Origin: an uncultured Marinococcus sp.
GTDB lineage: Bacteria > Bacillota > Bacilli > Bacillales > Marinococcaceae
Direction of reading: 5' to 3'
Assembly (NCBI RefSeq): GCF_947493875.1
Contig: NZ_CANLSU010000006.1
Coordinates: 62,001-126,000 of the forward strand
Length of the DNA: 64,000 nucleotides
Shown here: positions 7,277-16,810 of the stretch, piece by piece
How positions within the stretch are numbered: position 1 is the stretch's first letter
Layout of the letters: each line of letters opens with the position of its first letter
Notes under the pieces: generated by a model
The model's input: the letters and a program-made list of their open reading frames with translations, nothing else
The model's database searches: none
What the model was told of the DNA's origin: nothing
Position numbers and translations under genes: made by a program

Positions 7277-8692
7277 TCATCCGTGGTGAATAGCTTTTCC
7301 GTCTACCGCCAGGGCACCTTCAGCATAAATTTCCGCCAGTGTCGGATGCGCGTGCACCGCTCCCTGTATTTCAAGATGCGAGGCATTCATATAGACAGCA
7401 AGTGCTCCTTCGTTAATCAATTCGGTCGCTTTTTTTCCGACAATATGAACGCCGAGCACGTCTTCTGTTTCTTTATCCACAATCATTTTCATAAATCCTT
7501 CCGGATCATTTTCCACCAGGGCCTTGCCTATTGCCTGAAAAGGAACATTGCTTGTTTTGATATTCAGGCCGGCGTCTGTGGCCTCATGCTCTGTCCAGCC
7601 TACCGAAGCCATTTCTGGATCCGAGTAGACGCAGGAAGGAACGTTTTTATAGTCAAGAGGCTCCGGGTGATTTCCAAGCATATGCTCTACAGCGATGATG
7701 CCTTCACGCGAAGCCACGTGGGCCAGCTGCATGCCGCCGATGACGTCGCCGATAGCATACATATGTGATTCCTTCGTCTGGTACATGCCCGACGTCTGGA
7801 TGAAGCTTTTCTGTACTTCGACTTCCGTATTGTGGAGTCCCAGATCCCCCGTATTGCCGGTCCTTCCTACAGCGACGAGCATTTTCCCGGCCGTCAGTAC
7901 CTCTTTGGACGTTGTATGGATCGTTATTTCCCCGTTTTTCGTGAGTGAAGAAGGATCGAGCTCTGTATTTGTAAAAATACGGACGCCTTTTCGTTTCAGG
8001 CGTTTTTCCGCCTCTTTCGACACAGCGTGGTCCATCATCGGAAGCACGCGGTCGCCGAGCTCCACCAACTGTACCTCCACGCCGAAATCCTGAAGCATTG
8101 AAGCCCATTCCACGCCGATAACTCCTCCCCCGACAATAACCATCGATGAAGGGAGCTTTTCTGCCTCGAGCAGTTCTTCGGAGGATAAAATGTATTCACC
8201 ATCAATTTCGAGCCCCGGGACAGTAGCCGGACGTGAACCGGTGGCGAGCATAATCTGCTTGGGCTGCAGCATAATATTTTCCCCTTCAGTTTCTGTTTCC
8301 ACTGAGATAGTGCTTGCTGTTGGAGAAAAGATGGAAGCTCCGAGGATGCGCCCGTGACCGTAATATACATCCACCTGGTGCTTGGACAGCAGCTGCTGAA
8401 CCCCTTTATGTAATTGTTGCACCGTCTGATTCTTTTTTTCGCGTACCTTTCCGAATTGCAGGCTCACATTGTCTGCTTCGACGCCGTAGCTCAGACTTTC
8501 CTGCACCATTTTGTATACCTCTGCGCTTTTTAAATACGATTTGCTTGGGATACATCCACGGTGCAGGCAGGTGCCGCCGATATCACGCGCTTCTACCACC
8601 GCCGTCGATAATCCTCTTTTTGCTGCATGCACAGCGGCCACATATCCGCCAGTACCAGCTCCTAATATGACCAGGTCATATTCTTTAGCCAT
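7277..8692 (-). CDS. lpdV: Dihydrolipoamide dehydrogenase, bkd operon E3
   Basis: A 471-residue flavoprotein. The N-terminal FAD site is ILGAGTGGYVAAVHAAKRG, the redox-active disulfide is in GGTCLHRGCIPSKS (about residues 40-53), the NAD site is IVGGGVIGVEWAS, and the C-terminal catalytic HAHPTLAEI closes the dimer active site. It reoxidises the lipoyl group of BkdB using NAD+. It is the first gene of this operon, with GGAGG 7 nt before ATG and a good sigma-A-type promoter upstream. Because the gene is next to bkdAA it is more likely the bkd E3 than a pyruvate dehydrogenase E3. Confidence 0.94.
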   Translation of the reverse strand: MAKEYDLVILGAGTGGYVAAVHAAKRGLSTAVVEARDIGGTCLHRGCIPSKSYLKSAEVYKMVQESLSYGVEADNVSLQFGKVREKKNQTVQQLHKGVQQLLSKHQVDVYYGHGRILGASIFSPTASTISVETETEGENIMLQPKQIMLATGSRPATVPGLEIDGEYILSSEELLEAEKLPSSMVIVGGGVIGVEWASMLQDFGVEVQLVELGDRVLPMMDHAVSKEAEKRLKRKGVRIFTNTELDPSSLTKNGEITIHTTSKEVLTAGKMLVAVGRTGNTGDLGLHNTEVEVQKSFIQTSGMYQTKESHMYAIGDVIGGMQLAHVASREGIIAVEHMLGNHPEPLDYKNVPSCVYSDPEMASVGWTEHEATDAGLNIKTSNVPFQAIGKALVENDPEGFMKMIVDKETEDVLGVHIVGKKATELINEGALAVYMNASHLEIQGAVHAHPTLAEIYAEGALAVDGKAIHHG

Positions 8693-8769
8693 AAAAATTC
8701 CTCCTGCGGGCTTTCACCCAGGATTTTATTCGTTTATCTCTACTTTATTTTAATGGATTTTTCCGTTTC

Positions 8770-8797
8770 ATCATAGCACGAAAATAGATCTGGTAAA
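8770..8797 (-). promoter_or_regulatory. Putative sigma-A promoter of the lpdV-bkd operon
   Basis: On the minus strand TTTACC (8792-8797), a 16-nt spacer and TATGAT (8770-8775) lie ~80 nt ahead of the lpdV start. A second TGC-TATAAT extended -10 lies further upstream near 8825-8832. I see no sigma-54 GG/GC pair such as the SigL promoter known for the B. subtilis bkd operon. Confidence 0.5.
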
Positions 8798-8875
8798 GAG
8801 AAGTTTTGACATTTGGAGATTATTATAGCACATCCTTTCGATATGCCGGAAAACAGACGCCGGTGCTAAAATAAA

Positions 8876-8897
8876 AAAGCAGCGCTCAGGCTGCTTT
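8876..8897 (-). terminator. Terminator of bcd
   Basis: Stem AAAGCAGC/GCTGCTTT (8876-8883 with 8890-8897) with T-rich sequence following on the minus strand. It separates leucine dehydrogenase from the bkd operon. Confidence 0.75.
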
Positions 8898-9996
8898 ACC
8901 GATTCGTTAAAATATGCCGCGAGTGGGGCAGAAACTGTTTTCTTGAACGTTTGATGGATTCAATGCGTTCTTCGGCCAGCCGGTTTGCGGCCTGGAACGA
9001 TGGAATACCGTCGCGTCTCGCGATTTCAAATACACGGACAATATTATCGTAGATACCGTCGACTTTCTTCAGGGCCCGCTCACGGTCGTAACCATAGAGC
9101 TCGTCGGCGATGTTAATGACGCCGCCTGCATTAATAATGTAATCTGGGGCGTAAACGATGCCCCGCTCCTCTAAACGGATGCCGTCCTCTTCTGTCTGCA
9201 GCTGATTATTGGCTGCTCCCGCCACTACCTTTGCCTGAAGACGGGGAATGGTTTGTTTGTTCAATCCCCCTCCAAGCGCACACGGGCTGAAAATATCGCA
9301 CGGAACATCGTAAATTTCTTCCGGTGCCACTGCTTTTGCCCCATAGGCATGAACGGCACGCTCCACCGAAGCCTCCCGGATATCGGTCACAATTAATGAT
9401 GCTCCTTCTTCATGAAGAAATCTGCACATTTCAAACGATACGTGCCCCACACCCTGAACTGCAATCGTTCTGCCGGCAAGATCATCGGTACCGAAGGCCT
9501 CCTTTGCCGCTGCCTTCATGCCCTGATACACGCCCCGGGCCGTGACCGGAGAAGGATTTCCACTCGATCCGGAAGCAGCCGACAGTGAAATACCAGTCAC
9601 AAAATTCGTTTCTTCGTGGATAATATCCATATCATGCTCTGTGGTGCCGACATCCTCTGCCGTAATATAGCGCCCGGCAAGGCCCTCAATGTAACGCCCG
9701 AATGCACGAAACATTTCTTCATTTTTATCTGTGCGCGCATCTCCTATAATCACAGCTTTGCCCCCGCCGAGGTTCAGGCCGGCTGCTGCATTCTTATAGG
9801 TCATTCCTTTGGCAAGGCGCAGCACATCTTCAAATGCTGCTTCTTCGTTCTCATACGTCCACATTCTTGTGCCCCCCAAAGCCGGGCCGAGTGTCGTATC
9901 ATGTATGGCAATAATTGCTTTTAATCCTGAGTTCCGGTCCTGGCAGACCACTACCTGTTCATAATCGTGCAGCTCCATACGCTCAAACAATTCCAT
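8896..9996 (-). CDS. bcd: Leucine dehydrogenase
   Basis: A 366-residue Glu/Leu/Phe/Val dehydrogenase. The catalytic lysine region is [16 protein letters not shown] (about 70-85), the substrate-side motif is [10 protein letters not shown], and the Rossmann NAD site is [18 protein letters not shown]. It interconverts branched-chain amino acids and their 2-oxo acids, supplying the BKD complex. In B. subtilis it lies between ptb and buk, but here both flanking genes are missing. It begins only 29 nt after the spo0A stop, so co-transcription with spo0A is possible. Confidence 0.94.
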   Translation of the reverse strand: MELFERMELHDYEQVVVCQDRNSGLKAIIAIHDTTLGPALGGTRMWTYENEEAAFEDVLRLAKGMTYKNAAAGLNLGGGKAVIIGDARTDKNEEMFRAFGRYIEGLAGRYITAEDVGTTEHDMDIIHEETNFVTGISLSAASGSSGNPSPVTARGVYQGMKAAAKEAFGTDDLAGRTIAVQGVGHVSFEMCRFLHEEGASLIVTDIREASVERAVHAYGAKAVAPEEIYDVPCDIFSPCALGGGLNKQTIPRLQAKVVAGAANNQLQTEEDGIRLEERGIVYAPDYIINAGGVINIADELYGYDRERALKKVDGIYDNIVRVFEIARRDGIPSFQAANRLAEERIESIKRSRKQFLPHSRHILTNR

Positions 9997-10026
9997 TTTT
10001 CGTTCTCCTTTTGTATAAATTCATAT

Positions 10027-10797
10027 TTATATCTGCTCTGTACGCAGCCGGTCAGCTACTACCGCGACAAATTCACTGTTTGAAGGCTTATAGGGCAGAG
10101 CCCCGTCCTGACTCCAGCCGAACAGATCGGAAATCGCCTGCGTATGTCCGCGGTCCCATGCAACAACGATGGCATGTCTGAGCGCCCGTTCGACCCGGCT
10201 TGGCGTCGTCTGAAACTTTCTTGCAATCTCAGGGTACAGCTGCTTAGTGACTGCATTTATCATCTGCATATCCTCCATTACGAGCTTCACTGCTTCCTGC
10301 ATATATACATAGCCTTTAATATGGGAAGGAATGCCGACATATTGGATAATGTCTTTGATACGCTCTTCCATTGACTGGCGGCTGGCAGTTTTTTTCGGAG
10401 CCTCTTCCGTCAGCACCTGGGAATTTAGGCTTTCTCTGTGTACATCCCGGATATTTGCCATCAGCGCCTCCATATCAAATGGCTTTAAAACGTAATAAGC
10501 AGCCCCAAGATCCACTGCTTTTTTCGTTACATCCTCCTGGCCGAATGCAGTTAACATAATAACTTTCGTGTTAACAGTATGTTTATTTTTCAGTGCCGTT
10601 AATACAGAAAGCCCGTCCCGGTGCGGCATAATTATATCAAGGAGTAAGACCTCGGGCTGCTCCTGCTCCACCACCTCAAGTGCTTCTTCCCCGTTATGGG
10701 CTGTGCCTGCTATTTCCATGTCCTCCTGTTCTTCTATATGTTCGATTAATACTTCGACGAGTTCCTTGTTATCGTCGGCCACCACGACCCGTATCAT
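10027..10797 (-). CDS. spo0A: Response regulator Spo0A
   Basis: A 256-residue two-domain regulator. The receiver domain has the acidic pocket VADDN (8-9) and the phosphoacceptor Asp54 in LLLDIIMPH; Thr and Lys switch residues are in MLTAFG and YVLKPF. The C-terminal DNA-binding domain keeps the highly conserved helices, PSRVERALRHAIVVAWDRGH with SDLFGW and PSNSEFVAVVADRLR. All key residues look intact, so it should be functional. The partner genes for executing sporulation normally beside it are absent (no spoIVB between recN and spo0A). It may therefore control transition-state, stress or metabolic genes. Confidence 0.96.
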   Translation of the reverse strand: MIRVVVADDNKELVEVLIEHIEEQEDMEIAGTAHNGEEALEVVEQEQPEVLLLDIIMPHRDGLSVLTALKNKHTVNTKVIMLTAFGQEDVTKKAVDLGAAYYVLKPFDMEALMANIRDVHRESLNSQVLTEEAPKKTASRQSMEERIKDIIQYVGIPSHIKGYVYMQEAVKLVMEDMQMINAVTKQLYPEIARKFQTTPSRVERALRHAIVVAWDRGHTQAISDLFGWSQDGALPYKPSNSEFVAVVADRLRTEQI

Positions 10798-10854
10798 GTC
10801 TTCCCACTCCTTTTGCCGCAGGCTTTTGCTGCACTCCTTTTCCCTCTCAACATT

Positions 10855-10896
10855 ATTTTACCATAGCGTGTCGCATAGAAAAAGACAACTTCGACA
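10855..10896 (-). promoter_or_regulatory. Candidate spo0A promoter with a 0A box
   Basis: The minus strand has TGTCGAA, a perfect core 0A box, at 10890-10896. Just downstream are a poor -35 (TTTTTC, 10878-10883) and -10 TAAAAT (10855-10860) with 17-nt spacing. A 7-mer occurs often by chance and the -35 is weak, so this is a suggestion of Spo0A autoregulation only. Confidence 0.35.
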
Positions 10897-10907
10897 GTTG
10901 TCTTTTT
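10879..10907. terminator. Terminator downstream of recN
   Basis: A perfect 12-bp stem, AAAAAGACAACT/AGTTGTCTTTTT (10879-10890 with 10896-10907), with a 5-nt loop. The stem itself supplies a T run in either direction. It lies between recN and spo0A. Confidence 0.8.
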
Positions 10908-10930
10908 CAGGTGGACACATTCTATTGGGA

Positions 10931-12655
10931 CTACACATTGCTTTTAGCTTTCTCAGCCATTTCTAACAGCTCGGTCGCATTCTCTCTCGTTAGTGCCGTC
11001 ACTTCAACTCCGGAAATCATCCGGGCGATTTCATCAATCTTATAATCTGACGTTAACGGAGTGACAATCGTCTGTACTCTTTCTTCTTTTTCTTCTTTTT
11101 GAATATACAAATGACTGTCTGCCATCGCAGCAACCTGTGGCAGGTGGGTGATGCAAAGCACCTGGGAGCCTCTGGACACCAGATGGATTTTTTCCGCAAT
11201 CGCCTGGGCGACACGGCCGCTTACACCTGTATCAACCTCGTCAAAAATCAGGGAGGTAACGTGCTGGAAGCCGGAAAGAATCGTTTTCAATGCCAGCATG
11301 ATTCTGGAAATTTCCCCGCCGGACGCTACTTTTGCGAGCGGCTTTAAAGGCTCACCGGCATTGGCTGAAATAAGGAACTCGATCTTGTCCGCTCCCTTAT
11401 CATTAAATACCCACGTCTCCCCATCAGGTGTCTGATAGGTTTTCCCCCGGTTAAGAGGTGAGATCTGCACTTCCATCGTAGCCTTTTCCATGTACAGCGC
11501 CTGAAGCTCCTGCTGAACACTCCCGGCAAGCGAGTGGCCGGCCTGCCGACGCAAATCAGTTAATGTTTTAGCCTCAGCAATCAGCTCTTCCGCTGCCTGG
11601 GAGAGCGCCTGTTCATATTCGGCGATTCGCTCTTCTTTATTGGCGAGTGAATCGATTTCCTCTTCGATTTTGGAGGCATAAACTAAGATTTCTTCGACGG
11701 AATCTCCGTATTTTCTCTTCAGCTTATTCAGTTCATCGAGCCGGTTCTCCACTTCGTTTAATCTTTCAGGATCAAACGCCATGGAATCAGCTTTATCCCG
11801 GAGCGTAAACGTTGCCTCCTCCATCATGTAATAAGCTGAGCTGATTGACTCGGAAAGCTCTCCGAGATCTGTATCGATTTCTGCGGCTTCTTCTACGCTT
11901 GATACTGCCATTCCTGCCCAGTCAAGCGCCTTCCCTTCGCCGTACAGGTGGTCATAGGCCCCCCGGATTGCCTCGAACAGCTTTTCACTGTTAGCCAGAA
12001 TATGACGTTCCTTTTCCAGGTCTTCGTCCTCTCCCGGCTGCAGGCCGGCGGCTTCAATTTCCTGAAGCTGGTATTGAATAAAATCCAGCCGGTTTGCTGT
12101 TTCCTGATCACTTTCCTTCAGCTGCTTTAATTTTGACTGCAGCTGTCCAAAACGGTGGTAGCGCTTTTGATAATCTTCGAGTGCTTCTTCAAGCTCTGTT
12201 TTTCCGAACCGGTCGAGCATCTGCTGGTGACGCTCAGCATGCATCAGGTCCTGGTGCTCGTGCTGACCGTGGATATCTACGAGGCTGTGGCCGGTTTCTC
12301 TCAATACAGCAAGCGTTACTAATTTGCCGTTGATCCGGCAGATGCTTTTGCCCTGATGCGTAATGTCCCGGCGCAGAACGACCATGTCATCTTCAATATC
12401 AATGCCTGCGGCCTCTAATTTCTCAACTGCGGGGTGGTTATCCTCCAGGCGGAACAGCCCTTCCATTTCCGCCCGTTTTTCTCCGTGGCGCACATATTCA
12501 GCCGATCCCCTTCCACCGATAAGCAGGCCGATCGCATCAATGATGATGGATTTCCCGGCGCCCGTTTCACCGCTTAATACTGTTAAGCCATTTTCAAATG
12601 AAACGGTTAACTCCTCGATAATGGCAAAATTCTTGATGGAAATTTCTTCAAGCAT
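10931..12655 (-). CDS. recN: DNA repair protein RecN
   Basis: A 574-residue SMC-like ATPase. Walker A is GETGAGKSIIIDA near residue 30, followed by two long coiled-coil stretches around a central region. The C-terminal ABC signature region is KVASGGEISRIMLALK and Walker B is LIFDEVDTGVSGR, followed by the H-loop CITHLPQVAAMAD. It acts in early recombinational repair of double-strand breaks. It follows argR by 25 nt, the usual Firmicutes order. Confidence 0.96.
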   Translation of the reverse strand: MLEEISIKNFAIIEELTVSFENGLTVLSGETGAGKSIIIDAIGLLIGGRGSAEYVRHGEKRAEMEGLFRLEDNHPAVEKLEAAGIDIEDDMVVLRRDITHQGKSICRINGKLVTLAVLRETGHSLVDIHGQHEHQDLMHAERHQQMLDRFGKTELEEALEDYQKRYHRFGQLQSKLKQLKESDQETANRLDFIQYQLQEIEAAGLQPGEDEDLEKERHILANSEKLFEAIRGAYDHLYGEGKALDWAGMAVSSVEEAAEIDTDLGELSESISSAYYMMEEATFTLRDKADSMAFDPERLNEVENRLDELNKLKRKYGDSVEEILVYASKIEEEIDSLANKEERIAEYEQALSQAAEELIAEAKTLTDLRRQAGHSLAGSVQQELQALYMEKATMEVQISPLNRGKTYQTPDGETWVFNDKGADKIEFLISANAGEPLKPLAKVASGGEISRIMLALKTILSGFQHVTSLIFDEVDTGVSGRVAQAIAEKIHLVSRGSQVLCITHLPQVAAMADSHLYIQKEEKEERVQTIVTPLTSDYKIDEIARMISGVEVTALTRENATELLEMAEKAKSNV

Positions 12656-12680
12656 TTCTGTACCCCATTTCCAATTAGCA

Positions 12681-13130
12681 TTAAAGCATTTCTAAAAATC
12701 GGTTTACAATCTCCGGTGAATGTTCCTTCTGCTTACAGATAATGAGAATCGTATCATCGCCGCAAATGGTGCCCATAATGTTTTCCCAGTCCAGGTTATC
12801 AATCAGGGCCCCTACCGCATTGGCGTTTCCCGGCAGTGTTTTCATGACAATTAAATTCTCCGAATGATCAATGCCGACAAAGCTGTCCACAAGTGCCCGT
12901 TTTAGTTTCTGCATGGGGTTAAAGCGCTGATCGGCAGGCAGGCTGTACTTGTATCTGCCGTCAATCATCGGCACCTTTACAAGATGAAGCTCTTTAATAT
13001 CCCGCGACACCGTCGCCTGAGTTACGTTGTAGCCATCTCCCCGGAGTCTTGCTACTAAATCATCCTGCGTTTCTATGTCTGTATTTGAAATTAGTTCCCT
13101 GATTTTTATGTGTCTCTGTCCCTTATTCAT
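12681..13130 (-). CDS. argR: Arginine repressor ArgR/AhrC
   Basis: A 149-residue hexameric regulator. The N-terminal winged helix contains [20 protein letters not shown] and [12 protein letters not shown]. The C-terminal arginine-binding core includes [20 protein letters not shown] and [11 protein letters not shown]. It represses arginine synthesis and activates catabolism when arginine is present. A promoter lies directly upstream, so argR-recN are probably transcribed together. Confidence 0.95.
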   Translation of the reverse strand: MNKGQRHIKIRELISNTDIETQDDLVARLRGDGYNVTQATVSRDIKELHLVKVPMIDGRYKYSLPADQRFNPMQKLKRALVDSFVGIDHSENLIVMKTLPGNANAVGALIDNLDWENIMGTICGDDTILIICKQKEHSPEIVNRFLEML

Positions 13131-13173
13131 CCCGAAACCTCCCGTGCAAAACTACTTTCATCATAACTATTTC

Positions 13174-13201
13174 ATTATAATTATACAAGTTTATGAGTAA
13201 A
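13174..13201 (-). promoter_or_regulatory. Promoter of argR-recN
   Basis: On the minus strand TTTACT (13196-13201), 16-nt spacer, TATAAT (13174-13179). The perfect -10 is about 45 nt before the argR start. Confidence 0.6.
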
Positions 13202-13245
13202 TAGCATGCGTTGATTTAAAAATTCTTTTGAAACCATAGTCCAAA

Positions 13246-13275
13246 TAAAAAAAACGCCGACGGGCATCGGCGTTT
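13246..13275 (-). terminator. Terminator of the dxs-tlyA transcript
   Basis: Stem AAACGCCGA/TCGGCGTTT (13252-13260 with 13267-13275) followed by a T run on the minus strand. It overlaps the tlyA stop. Confidence 0.85.
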
Positions 13276-14101
13276 ACGAAGGTTCCAGTTTTTTCTTGAA
13301 TGACTCGTGTGCTTCCCGGACGACCGCCTCTATTCGCTCCTCCCCGGGAGGAGACGGCTTATCGCTTAATACCGATCCGTACAGCAGATATTCAATATTG
13401 CCGTCTCCCCCGGTAATCGGGGAAAAATCGAGCGCTTCCGGTGCTAAACCAACGCTTTCGGCTGACTGTATTGTTTTTGCCAGTACTTCCCTGTGCACCG
13501 ATGGGTCCCTGACGATTCCTTTTCTGCCTACCTTCTCCCGTCCCGCTTCAAACTGTGGCTTGATGAGTACGCAAAAGCCGGCGCCTTCGTCCAGCACCTG
13601 CGGCATCACTGGGAAAAGCTTTTCCAGGGAAATAAAGGATACATCAGCGATCAGCATCCCGGGCAGCCCACGCGACAGCTGATTTTTATCGAGGTACCTG
13701 AAATTCACTCTTTCCATTACCTCTACCCGTGGATCCTGGCGCAGCTTCCAGGCGAGCTGATTGTAGCCGACATCCAAAGCATATACCATAGAAGCTCCGT
13801 TTTGCAGCGCACAATCCGTGAAGCCTCCGGTGGAGGCCCCGACATCGAGTACCACGGCGTTCTGCAGCTCCAGCTGAAACGACTGAATGGCTTTTTCCAG
13901 CTTTAAACCGCCGCGGCTGACGTATGGCATCTGTTTGCCCTTCAGGCGCAAAGCTGCCTCATCACTGATTTTTGTCCCGGGCTTGTCCACCACTTCATCA
14001 TCTGCCAGTACAAGACCTGCCATGATTGCCCGTTTGGCTTTTTCCCGGGAATCAAACAGTCCCTTCTGCACTACCAGCGTATCAATTCGTTCTTTATTCA
14101 T
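13274..14101 (-). CDS. tlyA: TlyA family rRNA methyltransferase/hemolysin-like (YqxC)
   Basis: A 275-residue protein with an N-terminal S4 RNA-binding domain ([20 protein letters not shown]) and an FtsJ-like SAM methyltransferase domain ([20 protein letters not shown] at ~85-105, then DVSFISLEK). TlyA proteins 2'-O-methylate rRNA. Its ATG overlaps the dxs TGA as ATGA, so the two are translationally coupled. The position between dxs and argR matches yqxC. Confidence 0.92.
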   Translation of the reverse strand: MNKERIDTLVVQKGLFDSREKAKRAIMAGLVLADDEVVDKPGTKISDEAALRLKGKQMPYVSRGGLKLEKAIQSFQLELQNAVVLDVGASTGGFTDCALQNGASMVYALDVGYNQLAWKLRQDPRVEVMERVNFRYLDKNQLSRGLPGMLIADVSFISLEKLFPVMPQVLDEGAGFCVLIKPQFEAGREKVGRKGIVRDPSVHREVLAKTIQSAESVGLAPEALDFSPITGGDGNIEYLLYGSVLSDKPSPPGEERIEAVVREAHESFKKKLEPS

Positions 14102-15996
14102 CCCCGGATATTTGTTCTTTCTTTACTGGTCATCGCCGTCACTTTTTCCACTACTTTCTCTGGAGTGAGACCCAGTTCCTCATAAAGCTCCGGCACGCTG
14201 CCGTGCTCGACGTAGTAGTCAGCAATGCCCATCCGGCGGACTGGAAGCGAGTCATGCTCATGGTCGGCCATGTATTCAAGCACTGCACTTCCAAAGCTTC
14301 CCTTTAGTGCTGCTTCTTCCACTGTCAGTACTGGTTTGCCTTCTTCAGCTAATTCTTCAAGCATTGCGTCGTCAAGCGGCTTGGCTGAACGGGCGTTAAC
14401 GATACGGACACTGGTTCCCTGTCCGCTTAACTCGGCAGCTGCCTCCTCTACGATCGGAAGCATTGTCCCAAACGAGAGGATCGTACAGTCTGTGCCTTCC
14501 CGGACGATTTCCCATTTGCCGTAAGGAATCATTTGAAACTCTTCGTCCATCTCCACCCCGAGCCCGTTACCGCGCGGATAGCGGACGGCTGTTGGGCCAT
14601 CGTCATTATGAAAAGCCGAATACAGCATGTGCTGCAGTTCATTTTCATCCTTTGGCATCAGTATTTTCATATTTGGGAGGTGCCGCAGGTATGCAATATC
14701 AAAAACGCCCTGGTGCGTCTCCCCGTCAGCACCGACGAGGCCTGCACGGTCGATCCCAAAGAGCACATTCAGATTCTGGCGGCAGACGTCATGCACCAGC
14801 TGGTCGTATCCCCGCTGCAAAAACGTGGAGTACACCCCGAATACCGGCTTCATTCCCTGCGTCGCAAGCGCACCTGACATTGTCGTGGCGTGCTGTTCAG
14901 CGATACCTACGTCAAACATGCGATCCGGAAATTTTTCCGCAAACGTGTCGAGCTTCGTGCCACCGGCCATAGCAGCGGTCACAGCCACAAGACGGGAATC
15001 CATTTCTGCTATTTTTTGCAGGGTATTGCTGAAGACAGCACTGTAGGCAGGCGCGGCTGCCGGTTTTTTAATCACTTCACCGGATTCGATCTTATATGGT
15101 CCAAGTCCGTGCCAGGTCCCTTTAGCATCGTTTTCCGCCGGTGTGTAGCCTTTGCCTTTTTTGGACAGCACATGCACAATCACCGGGCCGTTAGTGTCTC
15201 TGGCGTATTTAATATTGGCATGCAGATCATCAAGATCATGGCCATCGACCGGGCCGAGATACGTAAATCCAAGCTCTTCAAAAAACATGCCGGACAGAAC
15301 CATCTGCTTCATGCTGTCTTTCATCCGGTCGGCGTAGGAAGCAAGCTTCGAGCCGAACGCAGGAATTCTGCGCAGCATATGGTCGACGTCTTCTTTCGTT
15401 CTTCGGTAAGTACCGGCTGTGCGAATGCGGCCGAGCATACTGTGAAGCGCCCCTACGTTCGGAGAAATAGACATTTCATTGTCGTTTAGAATAATAGTGA
15501 CATCCGTCTGTTCATGACCGATATGGTTAAGTGCTTCGAGGGCCATGCCTCCGGTAAGAGCACCGTCACCAATGATAGCGGCAACTTTGGCGTCCTCGCC
15601 CTTCAGCTGATTTGCAAGCGCCATTCCTTCTGCTGCGGACAGTGACGTTGAGCTGTGGCCGGTCTCCCATACGTCATGTTCACTTTCTGAACGTTTAGGG
15701 AAGCCGCAAAGCCCCTGGTACTGGCGCAGTGAATCAAAGCGATCCGCACGTCCGGTTAAGATTTTATGCACGTATGACTGGTGCCCAACGTCCCAGATAA
15801 GTTTATCTTTTGGTGTATTGTACAGCTGGTGAAGGGTGAGCGTTAATTCCACTACTCCGAGATTGGGACCGAGATGACCACCGGTAACGGATAATTTTTC
15901 AATCAGGAACGCCCGTATATCTTCACCCAGCGCTTTTAGTTCTTTATCATTGTACTGCTTCATGAATCCAGGGTCTTGGATCGTTTCCAGGTTCAT
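14098..15996 (-). CDS. dxs: 1-Deoxy-D-xylulose-5-phosphate synthase
   Basis: A 632-residue TPP enzyme that condenses pyruvate and glyceraldehyde 3-phosphate in the first step of the MEP isoprenoid pathway. The N-terminal part has [17 protein letters not shown] and the TPP site [18 protein letters not shown] ending in NDNEMS. The central part has [13 protein letters not shown], and the transketolase C domain closes the protein. It starts 10 nt after oapA with a GGGGG site, so it shares a transcript with the OLE/oapA region. Confidence 0.97.
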   Translation of the reverse strand: MNLETIQDPGFMKQYNDKELKALGEDIRAFLIEKLSVTGGHLGPNLGVVELTLTLHQLYNTPKDKLIWDVGHQSYVHKILTGRADRFDSLRQYQGLCGFPKRSESEHDVWETGHSSTSLSAAEGMALANQLKGEDAKVAAIIGDGALTGGMALEALNHIGHEQTDVTIILNDNEMSISPNVGALHSMLGRIRTAGTYRRTKEDVDHMLRRIPAFGSKLASYADRMKDSMKQMVLSGMFFEELGFTYLGPVDGHDLDDLHANIKYARDTNGPVIVHVLSKKGKGYTPAENDAKGTWHGLGPYKIESGEVIKKPAAAPAYSAVFSNTLQKIAEMDSRLVAVTAAMAGGTKLDTFAEKFPDRMFDVGIAEQHATTMSGALATQGMKPVFGVYSTFLQRGYDQLVHDVCRQNLNVLFGIDRAGLVGADGETHQGVFDIAYLRHLPNMKILMPKDENELQHMLYSAFHNDDGPTAVRYPRGNGLGVEMDEEFQMIPYGKWEIVREGTDCTILSFGTMLPIVEEAAAELSGQGTSVRIVNARSAKPLDDAMLEELAEEGKPVLTVEEAALKGSFGSAVLEYMADHEHDSLPVRRMGIADYYVEHGSVPELYEELGLTPEKVVEKVTAMTSKERTNIRG

Positions 15997-16006
15997 TTGA
16001 ATCCCC

Positions 16007-16618
16007 CTACCTGCTATGTTTTTCTGTTGATGATTTCCATCTTCTTTTCTTTGGAATTAACTTAATTTTTAACTTATTCTCAATAAAATACAAGATTCTT
16101 CCTACCTGAAAAACAATATTGTTCGCGTACGTGATCGCAAATGTTTTCCCAAGTGCTTTTCCGCTGACTGTGAGCGCTGCCACGACAGCTGTGAATATAG
16201 TACTCAGAATCAGCTGGCCGTTGGAGCTGTTATTTGTCCCAATCGTCATACCAAGCTGCACGACAACGGCCGAGCTGGCCGTCCCACTCACAACCCCGCT
16301 GATATCACCGATCACGTCGGCACAAAAGTTCGCGACCCGGTCGGCATTCCTCTGAATAAATACACTGTGGGAAGCCCCCGGCACTTTTTTGGCAGCCATG
16401 GCATTGAACGGCCGTGGCTTTGCCGCGGTGGCAGCTACGCCGATCACGTCAAAGATTACACCGGTAAATACGATGATCAGTACGACGACCATGCCGATCG
16501 CCCAGCCAACTCCCGAAAGCACTGCTGTCGAGACTACTGAGAAGATTGCTGCAAGTATCAGGGTGACAAACCCAATTAACGTACTCCACTGGAGCGATTT
16601 TCTCCATAAATTATTCAT
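16007..16618 (-). CDS. oapA: OLE RNA-associated membrane protein OapA
   Basis: A ~203-residue integral membrane protein with about four hydrophobic segments: near the N-terminus [18 protein letters not shown], then [20 protein letters not shown], and two more in the second half including [18 protein letters not shown]. It ends with a very basic tail ([14 protein letters not shown]). Size, topology and position between the OLE RNA and dxs match OapA of Bacillus halodurans, which binds OLE RNA and carries it to the membrane. Similarity to CNNM/CorB-type transporter domains has been noted for this family, and a link to Mg2+ homeostasis is proposed. ATG at 16618 has a GGTGAT site; a GTG two codons earlier is an alternative. 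Confidence 0.9.
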   Translation of the reverse strand: MNNLWRKSLQWSTLIGFVTLILAAIFSVVSTAVLSGVGWAIGMVVVLIIVFTGVIFDVIGVAATAAKPRPFNAMAAKKVPGASHSVFIQRNADRVANFCADVIGDISGVVSGTASSAVVVQLGMTIGTNNSSNGQLILSTIFTAVVAALTVSGKALGKTFAITYANNIVFQVGRILYFIENKLKIKLIPKKRRWKSSTEKHSR

Positions 16619-16763
16619 GTTCACTTATCACCAAATTCTTTGTATTTATCATAACGTACATCTCATTCTTTTAATATCATTTTATGCCCTGGCCTGATTG
16701 TTTATACCCTAAATAACGTACATTCAAGCTTTTTTCCTTTCCTCACCGTTTAACACCCGCGTA

Positions 16764-16790
16764 AAAGAAAGAAGCGCCTCCCAGCGCTTC
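16764..16790 (-). terminator. Intrinsic terminator of OLE RNA
   Basis: Stem GAAGCGC/GCGCTTC (16771-16777 with 16784-16790) followed by TTTCTTTT on the minus strand, 20 nt past the OLE terminal helix. It separates OLE from oapA, so oapA would need read-through or its own promoter. Confidence 0.75.
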
Positions 16791-16810
16791 TTCAACTGCT
16801 TATGTATAAA

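Noticed and set aside
8806-8830. TTGACA hexamer on the + strand upstream of bcd/lpdV
   Set aside because: No matching -10 at the right distance and no + strand gene follows.
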